Part shown: positions 16,978 through 26,356 of the stretch, in pieces
How positions within the stretch are numbered: the stretch's first letter is position 1
Layout of the letters: each line of letters begins with the position of its first letter
Notes under the pieces: model-generated
The model's input: only the letters and a program-made list of their open reading frames with translations
Told to the model about the DNA's origin: nothing
Database searches by the model: none
Assembly: GCF_000385135.1 (NCBI RefSeq)
Contig: NZ_ARQM01000010.1
Location: 1,550,001 to 1,614,000 of the forward strand
DNA: 64,000 nucleotides
Direction: 5' to 3'
Origin: Promicromonospora sukumoe 327MFSha3.1
Lineage (GTDB): Bacteria; Actinomycetota; Actinomycetes; Actinomycetales; Cellulomonadaceae
Position numbers and translations under genes: made by a program

Positions 16978-19040
16978 CCGTGCGGCTGGGCACCGCCTAC
17001 TACAACGAGTACCTGCCCGACCCGGGGCGGCTGGAGACCGACCTGCGGCTCATGGCCGAGGCGGGCATCGGCTGCATCCGCGTCGGCGAGTCCGTGTGGT
17101 CCACCTGGGAGCCGGCCGACGGGCGGTTCGACCTGGAGTGGCTCACCCCGGTGCTCGACGCCGCGGCCGCGCACGGGATCGACGCGATCCTCGGCACGCC
17201 CACCTACGCGGTGCCGCCCTGGCTGAGCCGCAAGCACCCCGAGCTCGCCGTCCGGCGGCGCGACGGCTCGCGCGTGCCGTGGGGTGCGCGGCAGGAGGTC
17301 GACTTCACCGCCGACACCTTCCGGGTGCACGCCGAGCGCGTGATCCGCGCGGTGGTCGGGCGGCACGGCCGGCACCCGGCCGTGGTCGGGGTCCAGCTCG
17401 ACAACGAGCCGGGGCTGCACCTGATCCACAACGAGCACGTGGTCTCGCGCTTCCGCCGCTGGCTGGCCGCACGGTACGGCGACCCCGAGACGCTGAACCG
17501 CGAGTGGGGCCTGGCCTACTGGTCGCACCGGATCGCCGACTGGGACGAGCTGTGGGACCCCGCGGGGAACACCACCCCCGCCTACGAGCTCGCCTGGCGG
17601 CGCTTCCAGGCCGAGCAGACCACCGAGTTCATCGCGTGGCAGGCCGGGATCGTGCGCGAGCTGGTGGACGACGACACCTTCCTCACCACCTGCATCGCCT
17701 ACCAGCGGCCCGCCATGGACGACGTCGCCGTCGGCGCGGCCCTCGACGTGGCGAGCGGCAATGCCTACTACCTCGCGCAGGACGCCCTCGCCCTGGCCAC
17801 CGACGGGGAGGGCGGGCACTGGTACGCCGACGACGTGCCGCAGGTCGTGCTCATGGCGGACCGCATGCGCGCCACCAAGGAGGCGCCGTTCCTCGTCACC
17901 GAGACCGGCGCCGGGTCCATCGGGCCCGCGCGGCTCACGCGCCCGCCGTACGACGGCCAGCTCGGCCAGGTCGCCTGGCTCCTGGCCGCGCGGGGCGCCC
18001 GGCTGGTCTCCTACTGGCACTGGCACACCCTGCACTCGGGCGCCGAGGCGCACTGGGGCGGCATCCTCGGCCACGACCTCGAACCGGGCCGGGTCTACGA
18101 CCAGGTCGCGGCGACCGGGCGGCAGCTCGCGGCGGCCGCGCCCTGGCTCGCCGACGCCCGCCCCGACGAGCAGGTCGGCGTGGTCTACGACCACGACAGC
18201 GAGTGGCTGACGGCGTTCGACCCGCCCTTCGGCACCGAGAGCGCCCCCGACCGCGCGTCCTACCAGAAGATCGTGGGCGCCTTCGGCCGGGCCGCCGTCG
18301 ACGCGGGGCTGCAGGTCGGGTACCTCGACGCCCGCCGCCTGCCGCCCGCCGGGGAGCTCGTCCGGCGGTTCCCGACCCTCGTCGTCGCCGGGCTCATCGC
18401 CGCCCCCGACACCACCCTCGCCCTCCTCGCCGAGTACGCCCGCCTGGGCGGGCGGCTCGTGCTCGGACCACGGACCGGCTACGGGGACCACGAGGGCCGG
18501 ATGCGGCCCACCCGCGCCCCCGCCCTGCTCGGCGACGCGGCCGGCGTCACCTACCGGGAGACCGCCGCGCTCGCCGACCCCGTCGCGGTGCGCCTCGGCG
18601 ACCTCACCGGCACCGCCCACGGCTGGGTGGACTGCCTCGAGCCGGACGACGCCGCCGTCCTCGCCGGCTATGACCACCCCCACCTCGGGCGCTGGGCCGC
18701 CGTGACCCGGCGCGCCGTCGGGCAGGGGGAGATCACCGTGGTCGGCACCATGCTGGACCGGAGACTGATGGCCCGGGTCGTCGCCGAGGTCGCGGGCCCC
18801 GCCGTGCCGGCGTGGCCCGTCGTCGAGCGGCCGGAAGCCGTGACCCTGCACTCGCTCGTGGGCGCTCGCGGCCGGGTGTGGGTGCTGCACAACTGGTCTG
18901 GTGGGGCCGTCGAGGTGGTCACGGCGGGTCGGGGTTACGACGTCCTCGCGGGCGCCGCGTACGACAGCGGTGCGCGGGTCGTGCTGGGGGCGTGGGGTGT
19001 GGCGGTGTGGGCCGACGAGGTGGTCGGGGCGGAGGCGTGA
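16974..19040 (+). CDS. Glycoside hydrolase family 42, beta-galactosidase-like
   Basis: A 688-residue GH42 enzyme: N-terminal TIM barrel, then a glutamine-amidotransferase-like trimerization domain and a small beta domain. Catalytic Glu residues are in QLDNEPG (about 144) and LVTETGAGS (about 309). The family removes beta-D-galactose, and some members remove alpha-L-arabinopyranose; both sugars occur in rhamnogalacturonan II side chain B. It overlaps the apiosidase-like gene by four bases and lacks a signal peptide, so both work on the same imported oligosaccharide. It ends convergent to ApnL. Confidence 0.9.
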   Translation: MTVRLGTAYYNEYLPDPGRLETDLRLMAEAGIGCIRVGESVWSTWEPADGRFDLEWLTPVLDAAAAHGIDAILGTPTYAVPPWLSRKHPELAVRRRDGSRVPWGARQEVDFTADTFRVHAERVIRAVVGRHGRHPAVVGVQLDNEPGLHLIHNEHVVSRFRRWLAARYGDPETLNREWGLAYWSHRIADWDELWDPAGNTTPAYELAWRRFQAEQTTEFIAWQAGIVRELVDDDTFLTTCIAYQRPAMDDVAVGAALDVASGNAYYLAQDALALATDGEGGHWYADDVPQVVLMADRMRATKEAPFLVTETGAGSIGPARLTRPPYDGQLGQVAWLLAARGARLVSYWHWHTLHSGAEAHWGGILGHDLEPGRVYDQVAATGRQLAAAAPWLADARPDEQVGVVYDHDSEWLTAFDPPFGTESAPDRASYQKIVGAFGRAAVDAGLQVGYLDARRLPPAGELVRRFPTLVVAGLIAAPDTTLALLAEYARLGGRLVLGPRTGYGDHEGRMRPTRAPALLGDAAGVTYRETAALADPVAVRLGDLTGTAHGWVDCLEPDDAAVLAGYDHPHLGRWAAVTRRAVGQGEITVVGTMLDRRLMARVVAEVAGPAVPAWPVVERPEAVTLHSLVGARGRVWVLHNWSGGAVEVVTAGRGYDVLAGAAYDSGARVVLGAWGVAVWADEVVGAEA

Positions 19041-19070
19041 CCGAGGTCGGGACTCGCATCCAGGCCTGAC

Positions 19071-20879
19071 TTAGGCCCAGACGCTCGTCCACGTCTGAGG
19101 TGCCAGCCGGAGGTCGAGCCTGTGCGGCTGCGTCGCGCCGCTGTCATCGGGGCCGTCGCGCTCGGTCTCGAGCTCGACCGTGATCGTCCGCGACCGGCGG
19201 TCAAGGTTCGCCGCGAGCACCTGCGTGCCGGTGTCCTCGCGGGCGCCGAGCGCCCAGACGCGCCCGTCCGGGCTGGCCCCCGACAGGAGCTCCCGGCCCG
19301 CCAGCCCCGCCAGCGCGCGCACCGGTTCGGCGACCGGGCGGGGGACGCCCGCCGGGCCGACCAGGCCGCGCGGGCCCTGGTCCTCGAACCAGGCGATGCT
19401 CGCGACCCCGGGTACGGCGAGGGCGGAGGCGCTGGCCACGACCCACGCGGCGAGCTCTTCGCGCGACTGGCGGGGGTCGGCGTCGTGCGCCGGGTCGGCC
19501 CGGCGGTCCTGGTGCGGCTCGGCGACGTCGTTGAACCGGGGCCGCAGCGTGACCGGCCCGACGTGCACGGGCCGTCCGGCCGCGAGGTCCACGCTCTGCG
19601 CGGCGACGAGCCGCTGCATCGCGACCGACTCGACGAGCTGCTCCGTGTCACCGGAGTGGAACAGGGGCGTGAGGCTGAACGTGAGGCCGTCGACGTCGGC
19701 GAGGACCAGGTCGTGGTTGCGGTTGAGCTCGGTGAAGTGCGCGCGTACGCCGCCGAGGACCTCGGCGCTCGTCTCGGTTGTCGCGAGGGCGGCGCGCAGG
19801 GCGGCGACCTCGGCGGTCCCGGCGACGTGGGTCGTGGGGGAGAAGGCGGCGACGCGCGCGACGCGGAGGGGACTCAGGGCGGCGGCCGCCCGGGTGAGTG
19901 CGGCCGCGGCGGCAGGGGTGACGGCGTCGTCGGGGAGGCCGTCGTCGGGAAGGACCAGCCGGACGTCGAGCGGCAGACCTGGGGCCGCCGCGCGCGCCAG
20001 CACCGACGGCCAGGTCGCCGTCCCGAGGTCGAGCTCGACGAGGAGGGCAACACCCGCGCACGGGACGCCCCGCGCAGGCCCGGTGGTCGTGGCGACCGAG
20101 GCCGCGACCGACGTCGTCACCGACGGAAAGGTCCCCGCCGCCCGCAGCCGCACGACCGCCGGACCGTCGTCCTCCCGCTCCCGGACCCCCGGGACCGCCC
20201 GCCCCGACGCCGTGACCTCCACCGCCTGCCGCAGCGACTCGCCGGCCCGCACCAGGTACGGGAACGGCAACGTCAGCGGCCGGCTGTACGTCTTGAAGGA
20301 GGCGTCGGTCCAGTTGCGCTGGTCCTCCATCTCGAACACGTCGCCCCGCAGGTCGAGCCGGAGGCCGAGGCCGCCGTCGTGCCATGCGAGGGCCGCGATG
20401 TCCCGGGCGGGCTGGTGGGGGCTGATCGCCCGCGGGAACCGCGTGCGCGTGACCGTGGCGTCGGGGTGGGTGACCGCCAGCGCGGCCCCGGCCACGTGCG
20501 GCGGGTGCAGCACGACCAGTCCGGTCCGGTTGGTCAGCAGGTCCCGCGCGGGCGCGCCGTCCCACTCGACCGTCAGGCGCGGCCCGGCGGCGACGACCCG
20601 GATCGTGCCCCGGACGTCGACGCCACCGGCCGTGGCGCGCACGTCGACCAGGAACCCGTCCGCGTCGTCCCGCACCTGGTCGACGACGACGTCGGCGGTG
20701 CGCCAGGCGTCGTCGCGCACCACGAGCCGCACGCTGCGCAGCACGAGCACGCCGTCGTACCGGACGTCGGCGATCTCGTCGCCGCGCCGTTCCAGGGACC
20801 AGCGCCCCCGGCTCCAGGGCTCGGCCGGCGTCCACCAGCCGGGCGGTTCACGGGTCACCACGTCGTCCTCGTCGTCCAC
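19071..20879 (-). CDS. apnL: D-apionolactonase (ApnL)
   Basis: A 602-residue protein recognised by the ApnL hallmark in the N-terminal half, FEMEDQRNWTDASFKTYS (about residues 179-196). Layout is N-terminal beta-sandwich, central TIM barrel and a small C-terminal beta domain, as in the three-part ApnL family. It hydrolyses D-apionolactone to D-apionate in the cytoplasm. Start is GTG, ten bases after the apnO stop, and it is the last gene of the six-gene operon. The pairing with apnO makes the assignment firm by context, although it rests on recalled family features rather than a search. Confidence 0.8.
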   Translation of the reverse strand: MDDEDDVVTREPPGWWTPAEPWSRGRWSLERRGDEIADVRYDGVLVLRSVRLVVRDDAWRTADVVVDQVRDDADGFLVDVRATAGGVDVRGTIRVVAAGPRLTVEWDGAPARDLLTNRTGLVVLHPPHVAGAALAVTHPDATVTRTRFPRAISPHQPARDIAALAWHDGGLGLRLDLRGDVFEMEDQRNWTDASFKTYSRPLTLPFPYLVRAGESLRQAVEVTASGRAVPGVREREDDGPAVVRLRAAGTFPSVTTSVAASVATTTGPARGVPCAGVALLVELDLGTATWPSVLARAAAPGLPLDVRLVLPDDGLPDDAVTPAAAAALTRAAAALSPLRVARVAAFSPTTHVAGTAEVAALRAALATTETSAEVLGGVRAHFTELNRNHDLVLADVDGLTFSLTPLFHSGDTEQLVESVAMQRLVAAQSVDLAAGRPVHVGPVTLRPRFNDVAEPHQDRRADPAHDADPRQSREELAAWVVASASALAVPGVASIAWFEDQGPRGLVGPAGVPRPVAEPVRALAGLAGRELLSGASPDGRVWALGAREDTGTQVLAANLDRRSRTITVELETERDGPDDSGATQPHRLDLRLAPQTWTSVWA

Positions 20880-20888
20880 CCCGGGCGC

Positions 20889-21743
20889 TCAGCGCTCGAT
20901 CGTGTCGAGGTGCAGCATGCGGGCGAGGTTCCGGTCCAGCTCGTCGTCGCGGAAGATCTTCTTCCAGTCCTCCTTGACGATCGACTCGCGGCCGTAGTCC
21001 ATGGCGATCAGGCAGGCGTCGCTGAACGGGTTGTCGCCGCGCAGCCCGTTGGCCAGCGCCACCTGGGTGTGGCCGTACAGGATGCTGCGCGCGGCGGCCT
21101 CGGGCACGCCCATCGTGTGCACGGCCTCGTCGAGCGCCTCGTTCAGCAGCGCGCCGATCATGCACGCGACCGTCTCGACCAGGGTGGGCTCGAGCTGCGC
21201 GAGCTGCTTGACGGTGACCCAGTGCACGTCGATCACGGGCGCGTAGATCGCCCGGACGGTCGCCTCGACGACGTCGCGCGCGGCGGGGTCGTCGGACTCG
21301 ACCGCCGCGATCGCGTCCTGTGGCGCGGCGATCCCGCCGAACGTGTCGGCCCACTCCTCCTTGGTGGTGCGCTCCAGGAACACCGACGGGTGGCAGGGGT
21401 GCGCGACGGCCTGGACCACGTCCTCGCGCGTGGTCAGCAGGCCGGCGTACGCGGCCGCGGGGTCCAGGGTCAGGACGATCGCGCCGGGCCGCAGCTGCGG
21501 CACCAGCTCGGCGGTCACGGCCGGCAGCGCGAGGTCCGGCACGGCCAGGACCACGATGTCGGCGTCCGCGACGGCCGTGGCGGCGTCGGTCAGCTCGCGG
21601 CCGGCGTCGATCGTGCGCTGCCGGCCGGCCGGCGACGTCTCGACGTACGCGACCGTGTGGTCCGTCCGGACCAGGTTGTTCGAGACGCGCATGCCCATCT
21701 TCCCGCCGGCTCCGACGACGGCGATCCGGTAGCTCTCGCTCAT
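20889..21743 (-). CDS. apnO: D-apionate oxidoisomerase (ApnO)
   Basis: A 284-residue NAD-binding protein with GAGGKMG (residues 10-16) and an all-helical C-terminal domain of the NADP-dependent phosphogluconate-dehydrogenase-like type, containing HPCHPS and YGHTQVALA. ApnO oxidises and isomerises D-apionate to 3-oxo-isoapionate. The ATG overlaps the stop of the TIM-barrel gene (ATGA), and apnL follows. Assignment draws on the family (PGDH-like C-terminal domain) plus the operon with apnL and an erythrulose branch. Confidence 0.8.
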   Translation of the reverse strand: MSESYRIAVVGAGGKMGMRVSNNLVRTDHTVAYVETSPAGRQRTIDAGRELTDAATAVADADIVVLAVPDLALPAVTAELVPQLRPGAIVLTLDPAAAYAGLLTTREDVVQAVAHPCHPSVFLERTTKEEWADTFGGIAAPQDAIAAVESDDPAARDVVEATVRAIYAPVIDVHWVTVKQLAQLEPTLVETVACMIGALLNEALDEAVHTMGVPEAAARSILYGHTQVALANGLRGDNPFSDACLIAMDYGRESIVKEDWKKIFRDDELDRNLARMLHLDTIER

Positions 21744-22537
21744 GGTGTGCTCCTCAGGTGCTCCAGGGTGGTGCGGGTCCAGTCCCGCTCGGTACGGATG
21801 GTCGTGGCCGCGTCGCCCTGCCACGGCAGCCAGTGCTCGACGACCTCGTTGATGTCGCGCTCGCGCGGCCGGACGGTCCGCAGCAGGTGCGCGTAGTCGT
21901 GCAGGCCCTCGCCCAGGGGCGCGCCCGAGTAGGTGAAGCCCACCCAGCCGTCCTGCCGGTCGAAGGCGAAGTCCTTGACGTGCACGTTCCGCACGTGCGG
22001 CGCGGTGCGCTCCACGCACTCGCGTGGCTGCTCCAGCCGGGCGACGACGTTCGCCGGGTCCAGGCAGATGCCCAGCCGCGGGCTGCCGACCCGTTCCACC
22101 AGGCCGACCAGGTCCGCCGTGGCGACCTGCTCGTACGTCTCCAGCGCGAGCGTGACGCCGGCCGCCTCGTAGGCGGGCAGCGCGGCCCGCAGCTGCACCT
22201 CCGCGCGGGCGAGCGAGGGCCGGCGGCCGTTCGCGCCGACTATCATGCCGCGCACGAGCCGGGCGTCGAAGACCCGGGCGAGGTCGAGGAACCGGGCGAG
22301 CCGGCCGGGCTCGACGCCCTTGGTGCCGAGCTCGATGGTCAGGCCGAGGTCGCGGGCGGCGGCCGCGGCGTCGCGCAGCTCGGCGTCGGACATCGTCTCC
22401 AGCGGCGCGTGGTCGCAGATCTGGAAGAGGTCGACGTCGAGCTCGCGCGTCGCGGCGAACGTGTCGCGCAGGGTCAGCGGCTCCGGGACGCGGTCGGACT
22501 GCTGCCAGAAGAAGGCGTAGCTCCCGAGGCCGATCAC
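21740..22537 (-). CDS. oiaC: TIM-barrel sugar isomerase/epimerase-like enzyme; candidate 3-oxo-isoapionate decarboxylase
   Basis: A 265-residue protein of the xylose-isomerase-like TIM-barrel superfamily. Metal-site candidates lie in QICDHAP, LALETYE, LGICLDPANV and NVHVKDFAF. In the operon, ApnO yields 3-oxo-isoapionate and the downstream kinase acts on a four-carbon ketose, so a decarboxylase giving L-erythrulose is the only missing step and this is the only unassigned enzyme. The OiaC decarboxylases of apionate pathways fill that position. GTG start; overlaps the triosephosphate-isomerase-like gene upstream and apnO downstream. The fold is clear; the reaction is inference. Confidence 0.65.
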   Translation of the reverse strand: MIGLGSYAFFWQQSDRVPEPLTLRDTFAATRELDVDLFQICDHAPLETMSDAELRDAAAAARDLGLTIELGTKGVEPGRLARFLDLARVFDARLVRGMIVGANGRRPSLARAEVQLRAALPAYEAAGVTLALETYEQVATADLVGLVERVGSPRLGICLDPANVVARLEQPRECVERTAPHVRNVHVKDFAFDRQDGWVGFTYSGAPLGEGLHDYAHLLRTVRPRERDINEVVEHWLPWQGDAATTIRTERDWTRTTLEHLRSTP

Positions 22538-23295
22538 GCGTGCGCCCCGGCGAGCGAGCGGGCCTCGTCGAGCACGGTCTCCAGCGCCCCGACGTCGTGC
22601 GCGAACCGGCCGAGGAAGAGCCCGTCGACCGCCGTCCCCAGCGCGGTGAGCAGCCCCGGGCCGGCGGACCCGCCGTACAGGACGCGCGATCCCTGCCGCG
22701 CCGGGTCGGCGCGCAGCGCGTCGCCGAGCGCGCCCGCCACGGCCCGGACGTGCTCGGTCGGCGCGGGGGCGGGCGCGCCGATGGCCCAGACCGGCTCATA
22801 GGCGACCACGAGGCCGCCGTCCGGCACGCCCCGGGTGGAGCGGCCGAGCTGGCCGAGGGTCTCCCGCGCCGCGTCCTGCGGCGTCGTCCGGCGCTCCTCG
22901 CCGACGCACACGACCGGGGCGAGCCCGTGCCGCAGCGCGGAGGCAGTCTTGCGGGCCACGACGTCGTCGGTCTCGTGGAAGAGCCGGCGCCGCTCGGCGT
23001 GCCCGACCTCCGCCAGCCCGACGCCGGCCTCGGCGGCCTCGGCGGCGCTGACCTCGCCGGTGAACGGCCCGGCGTCGTCGGCCGCGACGTCCTGCACGGC
23101 GACCCGGACCCGCGTGCCGGCGAACGCGGCGACGGCCGCGGGCACCTGCAGGTAGGTGGGCGCGACGAACAGCTCCACGCCGCCGTCGGTGACACCGGGG
23201 TGCCGGGCCGCGAGCCGCGCGACGTCGGCGCACCACGCCGCGGCCCGGGCGAGGCCGAAGTACATCTTGAGGCTCACGCCGATGGTGACGGTCAT
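22534..23295 (-). CDS. Triosephosphate-isomerase paralogue, likely L-erythrulose 1-phosphate isomerase
   Basis: A 253-residue TIM with catalytic Lys10, His99 (GHAERR) and Glu167 (AYEPVWAIG) and the phosphate loop YGGSAGPG. The canonical Asn two residues before the catalytic Lys is replaced (GVSLKMYFG: Ser8-Leu9-Lys10), a change expected in paralogues using erythrulose phosphate rather than triose phosphate. In erythritol/threitol and apionate pathways such an enzyme converts L-erythrulose 1-phosphate to D-erythrulose 4-phosphate. Overlaps rpiB by one base (TGATG). Confidence 0.8.
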   Translation of the reverse strand: MTVTIGVSLKMYFGLARAAAWCADVARLAARHPGVTDGGVELFVAPTYLQVPAAVAAFAGTRVRVAVQDVAADDAGPFTGEVSAAEAAEAGVGLAEVGHAERRRLFHETDDVVARKTASALRHGLAPVVCVGEERRTTPQDAARETLGQLGRSTRGVPDGGLVVAYEPVWAIGAPAPAPTEHVRAVAGALGDALRADPARQGSRVLYGGSAGPGLLTALGTAVDGLFLGRFAHDVGALETVLDEARSLAGAHA

Positions 23296-23762
23296 CAGCA
23301 GGAGCCCGTCGCCTCGTACTCGCCGATGACGGCGACCTTGGCGGCCGACGGCGACGCCGGGTCGAACCGGTAGGTGAGCCACTCCCGGACCAGCCGGCGC
23401 GCGAGCTCGATGCCGATGACGCGCTGGCCGAGCGTGAGCACCTGGGCGTCGTTGGACAGCACGCCGCGCTCGACGGAGAAGCTGTCGTGCGCGGTGACGG
23501 CGCGGATGCCGGTGACCTTGTTCGCGGCGATCGCGACGCCGAGGCCGGTGCCGCACACCAGCAGCGCGCGGTCGGCGTCGCCGGCCGCGACCCGCTCCGC
23601 GGCGGCGACGGCGATCCGGCCGTAGGGCGTGCCGCCCCCGGCGTCCACGCCCACGTCCACCACGGACGCCACCCCGGCGTGGGCCTCCAGGTCGCGCTTG
23701 AGCACCTCCTTGTAGTCGAACCCGGCGTCGTCGCTCCCCACGACGATGCGCAGCCTGTCCAT
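23295..23762 (-). CDS. rpiB: RpiB-family isomerase, likely D-erythrulose 4-phosphate / D-erythrose 4-phosphate isomerase
   Basis: A 155-residue RpiB/LacA-fold protein. The active-site Cys70 stands in LLVCGTGLG and the acidic pair in GSDDAGFD. Members next to erythrulose kinases isomerise D-erythrulose 4-phosphate to D-erythrose 4-phosphate, which enters the pentose phosphate pathway. It starts one base after the kinase stop. A housekeeping ribose-5-phosphate role is possible but unlikely in this operon. Confidence 0.82.
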   Translation of the reverse strand: MDRLRIVVGSDDAGFDYKEVLKRDLEAHAGVASVVDVGVDAGGGTPYGRIAVAAAERVAAGDADRALLVCGTGLGVAIAANKVTGIRAVTAHDSFSVERGVLSNDAQVLTLGQRVIGIELARRLVREWLTYRFDPASPSAAKVAVIGEYEATGSC

Positions 23763-23763
23763 C

Positions 23764-25497
23764 TCAGCTCCTTCCGGTGGCGGCGGCAAGGGTGGTCCCC
23801 ACCGCCGTGACGACGAGGGCCAGCGACCGGGCCCCGGGGTCAGGGGTGCCGAGCGCCCGCTCGGCGTGCGTCCGCGCGCGTCCGGCGCGCGGCACGAGGT
23901 CCGCGGTGGCCGCCGCCGCGGCGACCGTGGCCTCCGCCGCGGCGTGCCAGACCGGGACGAGCGCGTCGCCCGCGCCGACCCCGCGCGACAGCTCGGCGCT
24001 GAACGCGGCGAGCGCGTCGACCAGGGTCTTGTCGCCGGGCCGGGCCTTGCCGTAGGTCATGACGTCCTCGAGGGCGGCCGCGGCCCCCGCCGCTACGCCC
24101 TGCGGCTCCGGGCGGCCCGTGTCGCCCAGGCGGGCCGCGAGCGCGTGCAGGATGAGGCCCCACAGGGCGCCCGAGGTGCCGCCCGCGCGGTTCGACCACG
24201 CGTCGGCCGCGCCGGCGAGGACGGTCCGGCTGCCGGCCCCGGCCGCGAGGGCGGCGGCCGCGGCGTCCGCCGCGGCGTGGGCGCCGCGCTGCATGCCGAT
24301 GCCGTGGTCGCCGTCCCCGGCGACGGCGTCGAGGCGGCCCAGCTCCGCGGCGTGCTCGTCGATCGTGGTCACGACGGCCCGGAGCGCGTCGACGACGACG
24401 GCGGCGACCTCGCGGGACGGGGCGTCCGAGGCGGGGAACGCCGTTGCCGAACCGGCCGGAACCCCGTCCTGCGGGACCTCCGGCGCGGCCTCCTGCGGCG
24501 CCGCCGTGCCCCGCTTGTACCCCGGCGCGTCGACGGGCGTGCCCCACAGGGGCTCCAGGTCGGCGTCGGGCCAGAAGAGCGTCAGCGACAGGCCCGCCAT
24601 GTCGAAGCTCGTGCAGAACTCGCCCACGTGCGGGTCGAGGGTCTCGTGCCCGGACTCCGCCAGGAGCCGGGCGACGGTGCGGTAGACGACGAACATCTCC
24701 TCGTACTTGACCGAGCCGAGCCCGTTGAGCACCGGGACCACCCGCGACCCGGCGTCCGCCGGCCTCTCCGCGAGCAGCCGGTCCACGAGCTGGTGGGCCA
24801 GGTCGTCGGCCGACGGCGTCTCGCGCTCGTCGATGCCCGGCTCGCCGTGGATGCCGAGCCCGACCGCCATCCGGCCGTCGGGCACGGTGAACAGCGGCTC
24901 CGGCGCGCCGGGGAGCCGGCAGCCCGAGAAGGCGACGCCGAACGAGCGGGTCAGGTCGTTCGCCCGCCGGGCGAGCGCGGCCACCCCTGCGAGGTCGCGC
25001 CCGGCCTCGGCCGCGGCCGCCGCGATCCGGAACACCACGAGGTCGCCCGCGACGCCGCGCCGGCGGTGGCGCTCGTCCGCGGGCGCGCTCGCGACGTCGT
25101 CGGTGACGACGACCGTCTCGCACGCGACCCCCTCCGCACGCAGCCGCTCCTGGGCGGCGTCGAAGTTGAGCACGTCCCCGGCGTAGTTGCCGTACGTGAG
25201 CAGGACGCCGCCCCCGCGGTGGGCGGCGCCCGCCACCGCGTGCACCTGCTGCGCGGACGGCGACGCGAACAGGTTCCCGACCGCGGCCCCGTGCGCGAGC
25301 CCCGTGCCGACGAGCCCGCCGAACGCGGGGTAGTGGCCCGAGCCGCCCCCGACCACCACGGCCACCTGGCCCTCGGGGGCCGGCGCACGGCGCACGACGC
25401 CGCCGTCGACCCGGCGGACGTGCCGCGGGTGCGCGGCGACGAACCCGTCGAGCATCTCGTCGGCGAAGTCGGCCGGCTCGTTCCACAGTCTTGTCAT
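23764..25497 (-). CDS. lerK: DhaK-DhaL fusion ketose kinase, likely L-erythrulose kinase
   Basis: A 577-residue ATP-dependent dihydroxyacetone-kinase-type fusion. The DhaK half (about 1-330) has [10 protein letters not shown] and the covalent substrate-binding His217 in LGIHGEPG. A low-complexity linker follows (about 335-365). The DhaL half carries the Mg-ATP motif [10 protein letters not shown] and GDKTLVDAL. First gene of the operon, so it commits the four-carbon ketose to the pathway. L-erythrulose kinases of threitol/apionate pathways are of this family; dihydroxyacetone is the alternative substrate. Located in the cytoplasm. Confidence 0.8.
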   Translation of the reverse strand: MTRLWNEPADFADEMLDGFVAAHPRHVRRVDGGVVRRAPAPEGQVAVVVGGGSGHYPAFGGLVGTGLAHGAAVGNLFASPSAQQVHAVAGAAHRGGGVLLTYGNYAGDVLNFDAAQERLRAEGVACETVVVTDDVASAPADERHRRRGVAGDLVVFRIAAAAAEAGRDLAGVAALARRANDLTRSFGVAFSGCRLPGAPEPLFTVPDGRMAVGLGIHGEPGIDERETPSADDLAHQLVDRLLAERPADAGSRVVPVLNGLGSVKYEEMFVVYRTVARLLAESGHETLDPHVGEFCTSFDMAGLSLTLFWPDADLEPLWGTPVDAPGYKRGTAAPQEAAPEVPQDGVPAGSATAFPASDAPSREVAAVVVDALRAVVTTIDEHAAELGRLDAVAGDGDHGIGMQRGAHAAADAAAAALAAGAGSRTVLAGAADAWSNRAGGTSGALWGLILHALAARLGDTGRPEPQGVAAGAAAALEDVMTYGKARPGDKTLVDALAAFSAELSRGVGAGDALVPVWHAAAEATVAAAAATADLVPRAGRARTHAERALGTPDPGARSLALVVTAVGTTLAAATGRS

Positions 25498-25535
25498 CGC
25501 CGAACCTCTCCGTCGGGGCGGGTGCGGTGCCAGTG

Positions 25536-25553
25536 TGGCCAACCGGTTGACCA
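25536..25553. promoter_or_regulatory. Palindromic operator between lerK and GntR regulator
   Basis: TGGCCAACCGGTTGACCA is an 18-base near-perfect palindrome around the perfect core CAACCGGTTG (25540-25549). It lies 39 bases before the kinase start and 57 before the regulator start, and has the GGT/ACC spacing typical of FadR-type GntR operators. Likely bound by the adjacent regulator to control the apionate operon and itself. Confidence 0.6.
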
Positions 25554-25609
25554 ATTGCAAGCCCCTGATCCGACGGTGCGCCCGGACCGGGGCGGCTAGA
25601 TTGGGCCCC

Positions 25610-26347
25610 ATGCCCGCGTACCCCGATGCTCGCCCGCACGAGATCGCCGCGTCCCTGGGTGCGCTGCCCGCCGGCACACCCGCCTCCCAGGTCGCCCGCC
25701 GGCTCCTCGACCTCTTCACCGACGGCACCATCCCGCCCGGCACGCGGCTGCCCCCGGAACGCCAGCTCGCCGCCTCCCTCGAGGTCGGGCGGTCGGCGGT
25801 CCGGGAGGCGCTCGCCGCCCTGGAGATCCTCGGGGTGGTCGACGTGCGGCCGGGCTCGGGCACCTACCTGCGCGGCGCCGCGAGCGAGCTGCTCCCGCAG
25901 ACGCTGCGCTGGGGGCTGCTCATCGGCGAGCGCAGCACGACGTCGCTGCTCGAGCTGCGCGCGGGGCTGGAGATCTTCGTCGCGCGCCTGGCCGCCGACC
26001 GGGTGGACGCCGCGCACCGCGAGCGCCTGACGAAGCATCTCGCCCGGATGCGTGACTCCGTGACCGACCTCGGCGCGTTCGCCCGTGCGGACCAGGACTT
26101 CCACCACGTCCTCGCCGACGCCGCCGGCAACCCGGTGCTGCTGGACCAGCTCCACGTCGTCCGCTCCCTGCTGCAGGTGTACGCGGACCGCGCGGTGGGG
26201 GACGAGGACGCCGCCCGGGTGGCGCTCGCCGAGCACGAGCAGATCCTGGCCGCGGTGGCGCAGGGCGACGAGGACGCCGCCGCGTCCGCGATGGCGGTGC
26301 ACATGGCGACCGCGACCGCGCGGCTCCAGCGGGAGCTCGCCCCCTAG
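25610..26347 (+). CDS. FadR-subfamily GntR transcriptional regulator
   Basis: A 245-residue regulator. Winged helix at about residues 22-90 (PPGTRLPPERQLAASLEVGRS, VVDVRPGSGTYL), then an all-helical FCD ligand domain with Asp/His metal-site candidates (ADQDFHHVLADAAGN, LAEHEQI, MAVHMA). FCD regulators bind sugar acids, so D-apionate or a downstream acid is a sensible effector. ATG at 25610 lies 8 bases after TAGATT, so translation may be leaderless. Divergent from lerK. Confidence 0.88.
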   Translation: MPAYPDARPHEIAASLGALPAGTPASQVARRLLDLFTDGTIPPGTRLPPERQLAASLEVGRSAVREALAALEILGVVDVRPGSGTYLRGAASELLPQTLRWGLLIGERSTTSLLELRAGLEIFVARLAADRVDAAHRERLTKHLARMRDSVTDLGAFARADQDFHHVLADAAGNPVLLDQLHVVRSLLQVYADRAVGDEDAARVALAEHEQILAAVAQGDEDAAASAMAVHMATATARLQRELAP

Positions 26348-26356
26348 CGTCCGGGC

